From Paulinella micropora (lineage: Eukaryota; Cercozoa; Imbricatea; Euglyphida; Paulinellidae), in contig WBZZ01005603.1 of assembly GCA_019918135.1 (NCBI GenBank), positions 150,001 through 214,000 on the forward strand: a stretch of 64,000 nucleotides of DNA. The letters are read 5' to 3'. Positions within the stretch are counted from its first letter, which is position 1. Every line of letters starts with the position of its first letter. The notes beneath the pieces are model-generated. The model was not told where the DNA came from, made no database searches, and was given only the letters and a program-made list of their open reading frames with translations. This document shows, piece by piece, positions 49,501 to 58,691 of the stretch. A program made the position numbers and the translations under genes.

Positions 49501-50071
49501 CCTCGCCCTCCGGCCTCACCAGCCTGCACAGCGGGAGCTGCAGCGCCGTGCCCTTCCCCGTTGGCCCAGGTTGTTCCCAGACTGGCGTTCCTGTTTTCTC
49601 ACGTATAACCGGCAGGGCCAGCACACCCTTCTTACCCACACTCTGCGTAACATGCTTAAGCAGGGATGTCTTAAATGCATCCCTGTCTCTCGTCCACAAT
49701 TGAGGGTTCTTGTGGCTGATAACGACGCGGGGCAAGGCGGAGGCGGCGGCGTCGTCGTCGTTGTCGTCGTCGTCGTCGTCTTCGTCTTCGTCTTTGTCGT
49801 TGTCGTTGCCCGAAGAAGGAGGGTCCGGCTCGTACAAGAGCACTCTAGTCGGGCACGCCCTCTCCTCAGCCTCGCCAGTGGACCAACCGCTACTGTCCAG
49901 AAAATCGCCGGACAAGCCAAACCCTACCGAACGACGATCTTCGTCGTCGTCGTGGTTACTACGACCCCTCGCCCTGCGGGCGAAGAAGGTTGCAGTCGTT
50001 GCAGTCGTGATCTGCGACACATTCTCGCCATAATCGCCTTGAATAGAATTGACGGGACTAAGGCCGCTCAT
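46505..50071 (-). CDS. Unknown 1188-aa protein
   Basis: Uninterrupted frame from ATG 50,071. Residues 1-115 are polar and very acidic (a DEDEDDDDDDNDDD run). The centre (about 150-900) is globular with no motif that I can name. The C-terminal 150 residues are disordered: acidic blocks (EEEEAKDDMNSDDD), Pro-rich and Arg/Lys-rich stretches (SRRAKKRQFRHPP), ending in a helix GIDEQMAKILRGLLN. The size, the single copy and the central place in the block suggest a structural or replication protein, but nothing in the sequence decides. It is divergent from the BspA-like gene across a 176-bp G/CT tract. Confidence 0.8.
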   Translation of the reverse strand: MSGLSPVNSIQGDYGENVSQITTATTATFFARRARGRSNHDDDEDRRSVGFGLSGDFLDSSGWSTGEAEERACPTRVLLYEPDPPSSGNDNDKDEDEDDDDDDNDDDAAASALPRVVISHKNPQLWTRDRDAFKTSLLKHVTQSVGKKGVLALPVIREKTGTPVWEQPGPTGKGTALQLPLCRLVRPEGEVGSFDPAKYMLCSFHLAESPCLNILRVPGLPLKAYNLGKNVSGHDYRATLQIELVPIAEELPIVVTRSSEICWGQQSGANRACDVKYLKGIWRLLTERGRVGETFIIDRNVSTCYNPRTNEPELPSGTTGRESELKDEGGYVRLSTWMYRQAGLGDVSVETQKVLDKWLEAAHTVYSTGLARWLAAGDSNNTNDNNEHLWLAATRRSRKPHKAQYSRVQSGRDFNYRLALPFARASLFCINTFYVTNDHQLLANWLVEQPPVVDNEADGKKLEGRFLDKLEDVMQLIVRLGKTLAVFPHNFYGREKNGVRGKRQETELVWQELGCPTSTATSVYNVQLVANTVEEDRARQHFAKNTRLEYPWNEFSLGWPTDRSTGALYKVCTWHVGKLPRQAAEGTYKLMQTYNLLQQLENDQLHKSDSFARNLALLQKDKQLTKQDTRRAFAELAQECGLAQCMTTVASKFKTLVAENSGLPHTEHKAEAKSASATIELWAADWRARQPQREGNAELDYQRALADLQPIEDFKAGGTTLRYRCLCASRRPASWGDHGLPPPELAHSESSPFALAQLVLLASSMYTLELPARNKLHFQKALLDFLCARLSLAPGSLYKLLAYLAEDEACRLFSEHSQDLRTTSPSGLSVLEFHYKLSMGAAPRPPPPTPSALEPTLHYADHPVRRLLRLLTKHPFFLGLAQHAQRSLAQAAGELYARKLYPIDCALHNASPGGPAFVPSAAHAPGIAPLLSCQPPRPEWLRCIRESSSGALVPDPANPDRDYVYLCGFAPLQSSHEPVLPRTDDNGKYLAWFNHLATTLGGLPAEKRHAYLSKSAALKGQDSYISLPTRTQLAEEQEDDDLDAEEEEAKDDMNSDDDAVDDDDSAARARKPPTPPPPRSRRAKKRQFRHPPRTARAATPPPCPADPSPPPPTPLTGAPETQTLGAVVDMSPGIDEQMAKILRGLLNPVRPSKRKKHASAADDLGSGPSVAGTPGFSLLAHFLREQRL

Positions 50072-50247
50072 TTACCTACAATCAAAAAACAGCTACGGCA
50101 CAAGAAGCGGGGGGTTGTACAGGAAGGGGAAAGAGGGAGAAGAGAGCAAGGGGGGGAGGGGGGCGGGGGGGGGGGGGGGTAAACCACACCCGCCCCTTGC
50201 TCTCTCTCTCTCTCTCATGACACCAAATTACAAAAGAAAAGGTTTCA
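50072..50247. promoter_or_regulatory. Divergent promoter tract
   Basis: Purine-rich with poly-G on the left, then a ccccttgctctctctctctc run and a short A-rich stretch (caaattacaaaagaaaagg) immediately before ATG 50,248. Its left half reads CT-rich upstream of ATG 50,071. Confidence 0.5.
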
Positions 50248-51135
50248 ATGTTGTCCTTTCTCGCTATTATTATTGCGTCTGTCGTATCAGGACAGGAAAC
50301 TATTGCCGACGAGCCCGCCGCTTTTGTCTCCACTTGGCAAGTGCAGGCCGGCCAGACTTTAGAGCTGCCTGCCATAGTAGGGGTTCTCGAGCCCGCGCCT
50401 GTGAACTGGGGCGACGGCAGCATCCCAGCCCCCTGCCCCGCCTTACCTAGTCCATGCGCACACGAGTACCAGACTGACGGAGTCTTCTCCGTCGTGACAT
50501 CTGCCGACCTCAACGGCTGGACTATGGCTAGTGCGAGCCAAGCCACACGTGACTCTCTCCTCGGCATAGAGAGTTGGGGCAACCTCTTGCTGAACCCCCG
50601 GGGCGGTCAGCACTTTTACAACTGTACACGGCTTACGTCTTTGCCAGCGTACCCCCCGCCGTCTACCTACAAGCTAACTTCGCTGGACCACTCTTTTGCA
50701 CTGGCCAGCAACCTGGAAAACGGCGCTATCGGGCTGTGGGATGTTTCGGGCGTGACTACGTTGCGCGGCGTATTTGCCAGAGCTACCAGGTTCAACCTAG
50801 ACCTGGACGCCTGGGATACGACCCATGTGCTAGATGCTACGGGCGCTTTTCTGCAGGCCCAAAGCTTCAACAGGCCCTTGGCACAATGGTCCCTGCCCAA
50901 TCTCGTCGACGCCTCCGCTATGTTTTCGCAAGCCACAAGCTTCAATCAGCCCTTGCAGTCATGGAAGCTACCCTCGCTCCGGCGCGCCAACGCCATGTTT
51001 ATGGGCGCAGCCGCCTTTGAGCAAGATTTATCTGCTTGGTCTTTAAGCACCTCCCTCGGCTGTCAGTATTTTGCTTGGGACAGCAAACTGCAGCCTACCC
51101 ACTACCCACACCAGCTGCCTAGCAACTGTCGCTAA
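50248..51135 (+). CDS. Secreted BspA/DUF285-type repeat protein
   Basis: 295 aa. A signal peptide (MLSFLAIIIASVVSG) is followed by a beta-rich part with VNWGDGS, the WGDG turn of PKD-like domains. Residues 150-280 hold BspA-type surface repeats: LENGAIGLWDVSGVTTLRGVF, FNLDLDAWDTTHVLDATGAF, FNRPLAQWSLPNLVDASAMF and FNQPLQSWKLPSLRRANAMF, each with an F(N)..L..W core about 24 residues apart. Such repeats occur on bacterial and protist surfaces and serve adhesion. No membrane anchor, so secreted or virion-attached. Confidence 0.85.
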   Translation: MLSFLAIIIASVVSGQETIADEPAAFVSTWQVQAGQTLELPAIVGVLEPAPVNWGDGSIPAPCPALPSPCAHEYQTDGVFSVVTSADLNGWTMASASQATRDSLLGIESWGNLLLNPRGGQHFYNCTRLTSLPAYPPPSTYKLTSLDHSFALASNLENGAIGLWDVSGVTTLRGVFARATRFNLDLDAWDTTHVLDATGAFLQAQSFNRPLAQWSLPNLVDASAMFSQATSFNQPLQSWKLPSLRRANAMFMGAAAFEQDLSAWSLSTSLGCQYFAWDSKLQPTHYPHQLPSNCR

Positions 51136-51303
51136 CCTTCCAACGTTTTGCCCTTTCTCGAATTATGAGCTCCGCACGGGACGCTTTTCTGCACAGCAAT
51201 CCCCCCCCCCCAAAAAAAAGTGCGCGGGGTCGCGCGACCTTCTTTTCCCCCCACCTCGACCTTTTGGACACAAGGCCGGGGCCAGCGGCTCGGCCCGGCC
51301 GGT

Positions 51304-51346
<43 letters not shown>

Positions 51347-51536
51347 GGCGCTGCGCCCCCACTCCTCTTTCGCATATCTGCGGCAAAAACCCCTCCACCC
51401 CCCCCCCCTCCCTCCAACATCCGTCGTTGTTGTTTTTTTCGTGAAAGGGGGGGGGGCGCCCCCCCCCCTTGACCCCCCCCCCCAAATGCGCTAAAAAATA
51501 CATGTCCGGCAAAGCCGTGAAAAAAAAACGATTTTT
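51136..51536. other. Spacer with CT run and G/C palindrome
   Basis: Convergent 3' space. Holds a C8 run, a (CT)n run at about 51,307-51,342, a gggggggcgccccccc palindrome near 51,450 and an A run. ORFs here are artefacts of composition. Confidence 0.6.
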
Positions 51537-52235
51537 TTATCTCTCTTTTAATAAAAAGCAACCTTGCTCGAGAGGCGAAACCCAACTCATGCCGGGAATA
51601 CAACTCATACCGGGAACCCAACCCATGCCGGGAACCCAAAAAAGCGCTGTCCAAACTAGCGTCTCCCGATTCAACAAGGGCCGCGGGTGGTTCGGAAGGG
51701 GCCTGGTTTCCTCACCGCCAACACTGGCTTTGGCCAAGCGCAGGACACGACCGAGCAGCACGTGTGGAATAGACAAAACGGTGTGCGCGTCTTGCAGCCG
51801 ACGGAAAGTAACAAAGCAAAAGCAGCGGTGGATTGTAGGACGCTCTCGATGGAACTTTAATTGTATAGTAACCACGGGCCCAAAAGTGCCAAAGTACTGC
51901 TGCAGCATTTCCAGCGTGGCGGCCCGGGGTAGATTGCCCACGTACAATTTGCGCGTGTACAGGCCTGCACAACCGGACGCTTGCCACTCGACTGGCTGGC
52001 AATCTATTTCCCTGCCAAGGAGGCTTATGCCGTTTTTGATTAGTCTCTGTGCATCCTCGGCGCTGCCGAACTTAGCAAACGCAAAACCTCGCAATTTCCC
52101 CTTATGCTTTATAAGACGAAGCCGGCAGCCTTTAGAGCCTGTAGCAGCTATGGCCGCCGCGAGCTGCTCTTTGGTAGCGCCCAGAGGAAGTCCACCCAAG
52201 AAGACCTCGCTGCTCAGATGCTCGGCGTTGACCAT
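51537..52235 (-). CDS. Two-RRM RNA-binding protein
   Basis: 232 aa from ATG 52,235. RRM1 has EVFLGGLPLG (RNP2) and KLRGFAFAKF (RNP1); RRM2 has RKLYVGNLPR (RNP2) and HRCFCFVTFR (RNP1). The aromatic RNP positions are kept, so both domains probably bind single-stranded RNA. The layout recalls eukaryotic hnRNP/Musashi-type proteins. The C-terminus has a repeat VPGMGWVPGMSCIPGMSW from a ccgggaacccaa...atgccggg DNA repeat, of unclear role. A role in mRNA handling is likely; the target is unknown. Confidence 0.9.
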   Translation of the reverse strand: MVNAEHLSSEVFLGGLPLGATKEQLAAAIAATGSKGCRLRLIKHKGKLRGFAFAKFGSAEDAQRLIKNGISLLGREIDCQPVEWQASGCAGLYTRKLYVGNLPRAATLEMLQQYFGTFGPVVTIQLKFHRERPTIHRCFCFVTFRRLQDAHTVLSIPHVLLGRVLRLAKASVGGEETRPLPNHPRPLLNRETLVWTALFWVPGMGWVPGMSCIPGMSWVSPLEQGCFLLKER

Positions 52236-52470
52236 GATTTTGATGAGTAGCTCTTGTTTCTTGTCACGGGCCCCGCACTCCCATCGCGCATACTTTACAA
52301 GTTATCTACAAATCCAAGCTAGGCGGGGGGGGGGGGAAGGTGTGGTGGTGGTGGGGAGGGGGGGGGAGGGGGGGGGGGGGGGGAGGGCGTGCGTGTGGGG
52401 GGGTGGGGAGGGGGGGGGGGGCGCCTCCCCACATTCGAGCCCGTGCCGCGCACCCGGAGCAGACACGTGA
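52236..52470. promoter_or_regulatory. Divergent promoter region with G tracts
   Basis: Between the RRM gene and recombinase 1. Contains cgcactcccatcgcgc (also in mosaic repeats at 28,130 and 35,815) and a long G-rich run ending in a ggggggcgcctcccc palindrome. Forward-strand G-richness here is the exception to the C-rich rule seen at other starts. Confidence 0.45.
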
Positions 52471-55218
52471 ATGTCGTGCTCGGAAGGTGAGGACAGCGAC
52501 TGGGACAGCGCCGACGACGACGGCGAGGCGGAGGAGCTGGCGGGGGGGGCCCGCGGAGCATGGCCAGGATTCCGTGGACTGCGCCACATAAACGTGAGCG
52601 GCGACGAGGCAGACGAAGAGAACGACGAGGAGGGCGGCGACGAGCTCCGTCCCGGCTGGACAGAGTGTGCCACCGACCCCTCGATAATACAAGTCCTGGA
52701 GCAGCTGGAGCTGTACCTGTCGCAGCCCTTTAACCCAGCGAGAGCTGGGCGGATTCTGAGCGCGGCCACCGTCAGAAAGCACCTGCGCAACGTGGCGCGA
52801 TTTGTCAACTTTGCGGGCAACCACCCGCGGCCGCCGGTGCGGGACCTTTCCGCGGCGCTGGGGGACCCGGCCCTGCTGACGAGCTTTGTGAGCTATTACT
52901 CGCGTTTCTACAAGTCGGCTACGCTGCAGGGCTACCTGGAGAGCCTCCTGCACCTTTCCGACCACCTGCGCGCACAGCGAGGCTACGACGCTTGGCGACA
53001 GACGCGTTTCTGGCTGGGCAACCTGCGAGGCCAAGCCCGTTACTACGCTGGGGTCGAGCGCAAGTATGCACCCCCCGCCCGGGTGCCTTGGTCTATGTGG
53101 CAGCTTCAGGTGTTTCGATCAGCGGCCATCGCCGACTACCTAGCATGCTACGAGCGGGACCGCAAGGAGCAGCCCTCTGAGCTGAGCAGCTCCAACTACT
53201 TAGAGCAGCGGGAACGGTTGCTCCGCCCCTTGTACGTGGCGGCGCTGTGCCTGACACTTGTCCCGCCGGTCTCGCGTTCTTTCATTCTGGCCTACCTGGA
53301 GCTGCGCAGGTCTCTCCAGCGCGACAGCAAGGGCTTCTGGTGCCTCAGCCTGGTGGACCCCTTAGCGCTCAGTACCCTTAACAACAAGACGCGAACACAG
53401 CACGGCGGTTTCCGAATCCCGCTGTGCCCGCACGAATGGCCCACCAATGACTTTCCCCGACGGCTGGCCCCCCTCGGCTTCGAGCGCGACCGCCACAACC
53501 CCGGCTATTCCTCTCTGCTAGACTTTTGTCTGCTCGATATTGAACAACGCGTCTGGCCCGCGCTTGCCGGGGACACGGGGGACGGCGCGCCCGCGCGTCT
53601 ACTGTTCCCTGGCGCGTTGGCCTACAAGACGTACCACAACTGGGCTAGCGACGAGGCCTCGCGCCGGCGGCCCCTGCGCCCGGCGGAATGGACCGACTTC
53701 TTCCGCTCTGCCCTGCAGCACTACGCGACGCGGATCATCCGAATCACCACAGACAAGGGCCACGACGTGGGCTGGCTAAGGCAGAGCACCGGCCCCGGCA
53801 ACGAGGACTGGGCGCGCCTCTTTACCCCCAAGGCCCTACGCCCGCTCAGCGAGACCATGCTGCACGACCTCGAGGCCAGCGACCTGCCCGGCTTGCTCCA
53901 GCTCCCCTCCTTGCCCGCCTACCATTCTGCTCTCTCGACCGAGGACCTGGCCGTCCTGGCACGCGGCGCACAGCACACCTTGCGCACCGTACAGCAATCT
54001 TATATTCTCCCCCTCTTTTTCGAACGCAGGGGGAGAGAGCTAGTTAATTGGATCGACCTAGTCCTGCGCCCGGCACGCGCGCCTAGGCCCCGACGGCAAA
54101 CGTCTCTCTGTGCAGGTCAGCTCGGCCGCCCAGGAGCTCACCGAGCGCTTCTCGCCCGAGGGCACGTCCCTCGAACCCCTGCCCGCAAGCGCACAGCGCA
54201 AACGCGAGGCCGACCTGCAGGCCCTAACGTACCTGCGGGGCTGGGACATTATCCGAGGCACTGCCAGCCTGCGCGCCACCGACACCGCCCGTGACGACGA
54301 CGACGACAACGACACCCCTGTGCAAAACTTACCACCCAGCGCTAGGCGCGCCGCTCGGCGCCGCAGCTCCGGGGGTGGGAGGGGCCCGCCCCCCGTCCTG
54401 GGCTTTGAGGTGCAGGGTTTCCAGCAAGTAGCTCAGCGCTGGGGCACCAGAACCAACCAGCCGCTCAACTTCTGGACCAAGATCGCAACCGCCAAGGACC
54501 GCCGAGAGCATCAGTGGCAAAAGTACACTGCCTGGACACCATTGTCGGAAGACGAACTAGAGGAGGTCAAGCTCGGCTTCAGCCAAGAAACCAATATTGG
54601 GCAGAGGTTCAAAGGAGGATGCGGCAGGGCGGACTCGAACAGGAAATCAATCTCGTACCCCCCACCGACCTCTGGGCGCACCCAGCCATCCCCGGGGCCC
54701 AGGTCTGCCGGAGCCTAGACGTCCGCTACGCTTACCGCTTCCTGGTCAAAGACTTGAAATATGGCCATTGGCCTTCCCAATACCTCTTTACCAGGGATAT
54801 TCTCGACTACTATGGCGGTAAAACTAGCGGAACCAAACGGACGGCAATCTTGATTGCTCTGCAAAACTTCCTCCAGCACAAGCTCGTCGTGCAGGAAGTC
54901 ACCCCCTTCCCTCACAGGCCCGACCTGGCGATCGTGAAATTCGCCACGGGCGCCCCGGACAGAACTGGACAGGAACTCTCCTCTGAGTACTGGGGGCCTT
55001 TCTTTGACAGAAACTGGTGCATTTTCCCGCTCGCTCTACTACAAGCGAATTCAGACATTAGCGAAGCCAAGTGGGCACAACGTTGGAACCTGTTAAGACA
55101 GGAGAGTCTAGGCACCCTCGATCGAGAAGCTTTGCCCGAGCCCATGCGCCCCGCTAAATTATACATCCCCAAGCAAGTTGTGGCAGCCATCAGAGATAAG
55201 CTAGAAGCTAGCCTCTAG
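52471..55218 (+). CDS. Tyrosine recombinase 1 with C-terminal extension, two frame breaks
   Basis: ATG 52,471. After an acidic head (about 60 aa) and a SAM-like DNA-binding part (SAATVRKHLRNVARFVNF), the catalytic domain shows R269 in PPVSRSFILAY, K306 in NNKTRTQ, R457 in TPKALRPLSET, H502 in GAQHTLRT and Y511 in VQQSYI, the Arg-Lys-Arg-His-Tyr set that cuts and joins DNA. The usual His of HxxR is Lys here. The frame changes near 54,060 and near 54,600. The later frames give about 350 more residues with no known fold, ending at 55,218. Whether one 900-aa protein or two genes is made is unclear. Related enzymes drive Crypton elements and viral integration. Confidence 0.7.
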
Positions 55219-55266
55219 CTTCTTCCGCTAAGGTTTTTCTTTTTAATAAGCAAAAAAAAAAGGGGG
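55219..55266 (+). terminator. A/T-rich 3' signal and start of recombinase 2
   Basis: ctttttaataagcaaaaaaaaaaagg, an AATAAG plus A run, ends gene 1 and touches the next ATG, so the genes are almost continuous. Confidence 0.45.
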
Positions 55267-56693
55267 ATGCCCTGGCCCCTGCTGTCAGCGGTGCCGGGCT
55301 CGTTGCCGACGAGGCGCATAGGGGATCGCTTGGAGGACGAGATGCAACGCTTTTATGTAGAGGCTCTGTGTAAGCCCTTTCAAGCAGAAAGAGTGGGCCC
55401 AGTCAGGTCCGGGCCCCGCTCGGTAGCAGGCGCAGAGATTGCTGTCTTGTCGTTCTTGGGCTTTCTGAGTCGAGTGGCGGAGCCCCGCGCCAGAAGGCGC
55501 GGGGCTCCGTCGCTAGAGTCCAGTCTGTTTTTCTTTGTCGCCAGAGAGGGCGTCTGGCGCACCACCCTGCGCCGCCAACTGCCCGCCTGGGTCGAGCACT
55601 TGACCAGGCAGCCGGATATGTCCTGGGAAAGGTGCCTTTTCCTGGTGACGAGCCTGCGCGGGCCGGTACTGTGCACCGCCGCCTCCTATTATAGAAGGCG
55701 GCGCACGTCGCTGGCGCCGCCCGGGTCTTCAGTTCGACCATTAAGAACCTGCGCATGTTGGCAGACACGGAACAATCCTTTCACCCCAAGGAGAGAGAGC
55801 TCGCAGTAAGCTTGGCGGACCTGGCTGCCGCGCGCAACTGGGCTGGACGCCGCTATTTGGCACGTTACGGGGTGCCGTTGCCTGCGCGTGATTTCGTGCG
55901 GGGGCTGGCCCAGCAGGCGGCCCGCAGCCAGGAGCCGGGGCTCTCGCGCTACCGAGACCTGCTAGGCTTGCTGCTGCTGTGCCTCTTTAGCCAGTGCCCC
56001 ATACCTAGGTCCGAGATCATCTGCAAGCTGCAGTTTGGAGTGACGCTGCGCCGGGGCGGTACGCCCGCCAGGTATTGGCTAGATCTCAGCAACCCCTTTG
56101 AATTGGCGGCGATTCACAAAACCAGTCGATTCTATTACGATCGCCAGTACAAGCAGCCGCTGCCCCTGCAGCGGCTCCGCCTGTCCAACAACGACGGCGG
56201 GCAGCAAGTCCACCTACTCACTCGAGTCTTGGACGAATGGCGGCTTTGGGCGCGCGAGGATGACCCCGAGGCAGGCGGCTTTGTGTTTTCCGTTCGCTAC
56301 CCGGAGCTCGCCGGTGCCGGCTCACCGACACCGGTGGCAGGGCTTGCTCCCCCAGAGCTGCTCGAGCGGCTGCTGGCCGAATCCCTAGCCCGCACAGGTT
56401 TTGCGTCGCGGGAACGCGCCGCAACGCTCCGCCTTTTCCACCTGCGCAAACTCAGCGAAACCTTTCTCTGGCAAAACGCCGGCGGGGCGGACCCGCGGGG
56501 GCGGGTCAGCCAGCTGCGCAAGGTTCGCGCCCTGGCCGCCAACTACCACGAGCACAGTGAGGAAACAGCGCGCCAGCACTACGTGGCCTTCAGCGACTAC
56601 AGGCAAAAGCTTCTTGTTCTTTTAGATAACGTGTTGGAAGGTTTCTGGGAGTCTTTGCCAGAGACCCCCCAAGAGCTAATAAAAACCTTTTAA
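55267..56693 (+). CDS. Tyrosine recombinase 2, one frame break
   Basis: ATG 55,267 opens the first frame (about 140 good residues, ending SYYRRRR). At about 55,690 coding passes to the frame read from 55,695, whose first ATG is 55,755. Numbered from that ATG, the catalytic set is R85 in CPIPRSEIIC, K122 in AIHKTSRFYY, R231 in LFHLRKLSETF (box II), H267 in HEHSEETARQ and Y276 in RQHYVAF. All key residues are present, so the catalytic half should be competent if translated. A 29-base GT-AG stretch (55,666-55,694) would join the frames, but an indel would do so equally well. It sits head to tail with recombinase 1, from which it differs strongly. Confidence 0.75.
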
Positions 56694-56712
56694 TAAAATC
56701 AGCCCCGGAGGG
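56678..56712. terminator. Convergent polyadenylation signals
   Basis: AATAAA at 56,678 and 56,692, the latter overlapping the stop of recombinase 2; ttttaataaaatc also ends the reverse gene at 56,713. Confidence 0.55.
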
Positions 56713-58440
56713 CTATCTCGGAGTGTATTTGTTAAAGTTGTTGCCGTCTACTCTGATCCCGTAGCTAACTCCACTTTGTGACTTGGGCTTTGTAAACAAG
56801 TGATCAGAGCGGACCAGCGTCTGGTGTAGCAGCGCGTGCGCGTCGGCAGCGACCCGGAGGCGCCAATCGCCAGCAGCGATCCGGAGGCGCCAATCGCCAG
56901 CAGCTACTAGGGTCTTGGGTTTCTCCCTCGCCACGTGGCTGTGAGTATGAATGGCAGTTTTATCGCGCCACGAGCCTTGTCCGTCTGGCGGAGCTGGGCG
57001 CGTGGCAGCGCTGGCGTATGTTGGCTTTGATTTTGCCTTCATGGCACCGTGTATCTCGGCACCCAGATGTTTCTCCCACCCCCTCTCCTCGCTTTGAAAC
57101 TCGCTGGGCCCGACGACGTCTTCGTACCAATGTGCAAGAGCGTCGGTGAAAAACGTTTTTTTGGGACATGCACTGCCAGGCCCTTGGGGATCTGTCACTA
57201 GGCGACAAAGTATTTGGTACAAGTACACGCATTCGTCATAGAAGACCCTGAACGGTTTGTAGGGGTAGAGCAAGGGCTCGTGCATGCCTTTGTAGATGCT
57301 CGTTGCCAGACCACGGTTGTTTAAAAGCAGTCGCTCTAAGAACGGGGCACGGCCCTTAGCCTTCGAGGTCCACACGTCCAGCTTCATGACTAGGCGCAAT
57401 GCGTCGCCCAAGTGTCTTTGGTCTTCACAGGGAATGACGTTGACCAACAAGTCGTGCACTACGTGAGCCAAGGGTGAGTCGTCACTGTGGACAGCCTGCC
57501 CCAGCCTCTCGTACGTGTTGCAGACCAGCAGCACGTAGTGCAATAGACCCAGAACTTTTCGCTTGTCCCCTTCCTCCATCTGGCCAGGAAACAGCCAATC
57601 AGGCACGGGATAATAACAGACCCTCCCCTCGGGGTCGCGGAGCGTAGTTGGCACGCGCAGCCTATCGTCGTCGTCGTCGTCGTCGTCGTCGTCGGGCATG
57701 CACCAATCTCGCTCCAGCCCAACAAACACAAATGGACACTCTAGCCAAAGCTCCTGCAAAGCTGGCTCCCTTACTGGTCTCTTTAAAATAGCATAGGGCG
57801 ATATACCGGACCACACGTGGTAGCGGCATTGCGTATCTTGCTGCTGTGGTAGGAGCGTAGAGAGGCTGTGTAATTGTCGGTATAGCTTTTCCAAGCCGGA
57901 CACCCTGGCCTTTGCTTCTTCATTCTTGAGCCACTCGAGCAGGTGGGTGTGTCCCCAGTGCTCGGATTCTTGCAGAATAAGCAAGTAGTTGTCTTGCGCC
58001 TCTCCAGCAGACATTGCTTTTAGGACAGACAAAGTACATGCTCGCGTCTTTTCGAACACTTGAACGTGGTTACCCACCACCTCGTGGTACTTTGCATCTT
58101 CCACCAGTTTATAAAGAAAAGATAGGTTTTTTTTTGTCTCGTCCGACAGATATTTGCTCGCACTCGCGGGGAGCCACGCCAGCTTCCTGGTTTGGGGCAC
58201 AGTCCCCGAATTTCTCAAGGCCTCTGCGTCGTTGTGCACCCGTGCAAGGATCTTGTCCCGAGCTCTTGCTGGACCCTCGGTAAGCTTGTAGGCTCGAACG
58301 CCAAACGCGGTAGCCTCATCGCCGCTGACAAGGATAAGATGCCGCTGCGTTACATGGAGCAGCGCTTTGCAGGGGCTGGAGCTTGGTTTCAACGCTGTCA
58401 GCAGCGTTTGTAGCAGCCCATCGAACTCGTTCTGTGCCAT
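56713..58440 (-). CDS. Unknown 575-aa protein
   Basis: I choose ATG 58,440 (MAQNEFDGLLQTLL) because the frame above it is G/C tract. Soluble and helix-rich, with an Asp run (10 D, from tcg repeats) near residue 245 and the segment ECPFVFVGLERDWCMP. Near the C-terminus AGDWRLRIAAGDWRLRVAA is a perfect 9-residue duplication coded by a 27-base repeat at about 56,853-56,905. No family recognised. It is divergent from the 261-aa gene. Length and single-frame integrity suggest an expressed gene. Confidence 0.75.
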   Translation of the reverse strand: MAQNEFDGLLQTLLTALKPSSSPCKALLHVTQRHLILVSGDEATAFGVRAYKLTEGPARARDKILARVHNDAEALRNSGTVPQTRKLAWLPASASKYLSDETKKNLSFLYKLVEDAKYHEVVGNHVQVFEKTRACTLSVLKAMSAGEAQDNYLLILQESEHWGHTHLLEWLKNEEAKARVSGLEKLYRQLHSLSTLLPQQQDTQCRYHVWSGISPYAILKRPVREPALQELWLECPFVFVGLERDWCMPDDDDDDDDDDRLRVPTTLRDPEGRVCYYPVPDWLFPGQMEEGDKRKVLGLLHYVLLVCNTYERLGQAVHSDDSPLAHVVHDLLVNVIPCEDQRHLGDALRLVMKLDVWTSKAKGRAPFLERLLLNNRGLATSIYKGMHEPLLYPYKPFRVFYDECVYLYQILCRLVTDPQGPGSACPKKTFFTDALAHWYEDVVGPSEFQSEERGWEKHLGAEIHGAMKAKSKPTYASAATRPAPPDGQGSWRDKTAIHTHSHVAREKPKTLVAAGDWRLRIAAGDWRLRVAADAHALLHQTLVRSDHLFTKPKSQSGVSYGIRVDGNNFNKYTPR

Positions 58441-58691
58441 GCCCTCCGCTTGTTTCCTATAAGACCAAAAGAGAGCAAGACATGGGGCAAGGACGCAGGA
58501 GGGATAAAGGAGAGCGAAAAGGAGAGCGGGGTGCGGGGGTGTTTTTTCTCCCTCTTCTTCCCCCCCCCCTCCCCCTCTTCTCCCCTCCCCCCTCCCTTTT
58601 CCCCCCCTCCCCCCTCCCTCTCTCCTTTCTTCTTTCCCTCTCCCTTGTGCTAAGGAGAACAAGTGGCGGGCTCTTTTATTTTTTGTAGGCT
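58441..58691. promoter_or_regulatory. Divergent promoter with long C/CT tract
   Basis: 58,545-58,650 is an almost pure pyrimidine tract (ccccctccccctcttctccc) upstream of ATG 58,692. Near the reverse ATG the forward strand is purine-rich (aaaggagagcgaaaaggaga), so CT-rich on its coding strand. Confidence 0.5.

Noticed and set aside
46505..50071. 1188-aa protein as major capsid protein
   Set aside because: Size and position are suggestive, but no capsid motif can be recognised by eye, so no function is assigned.
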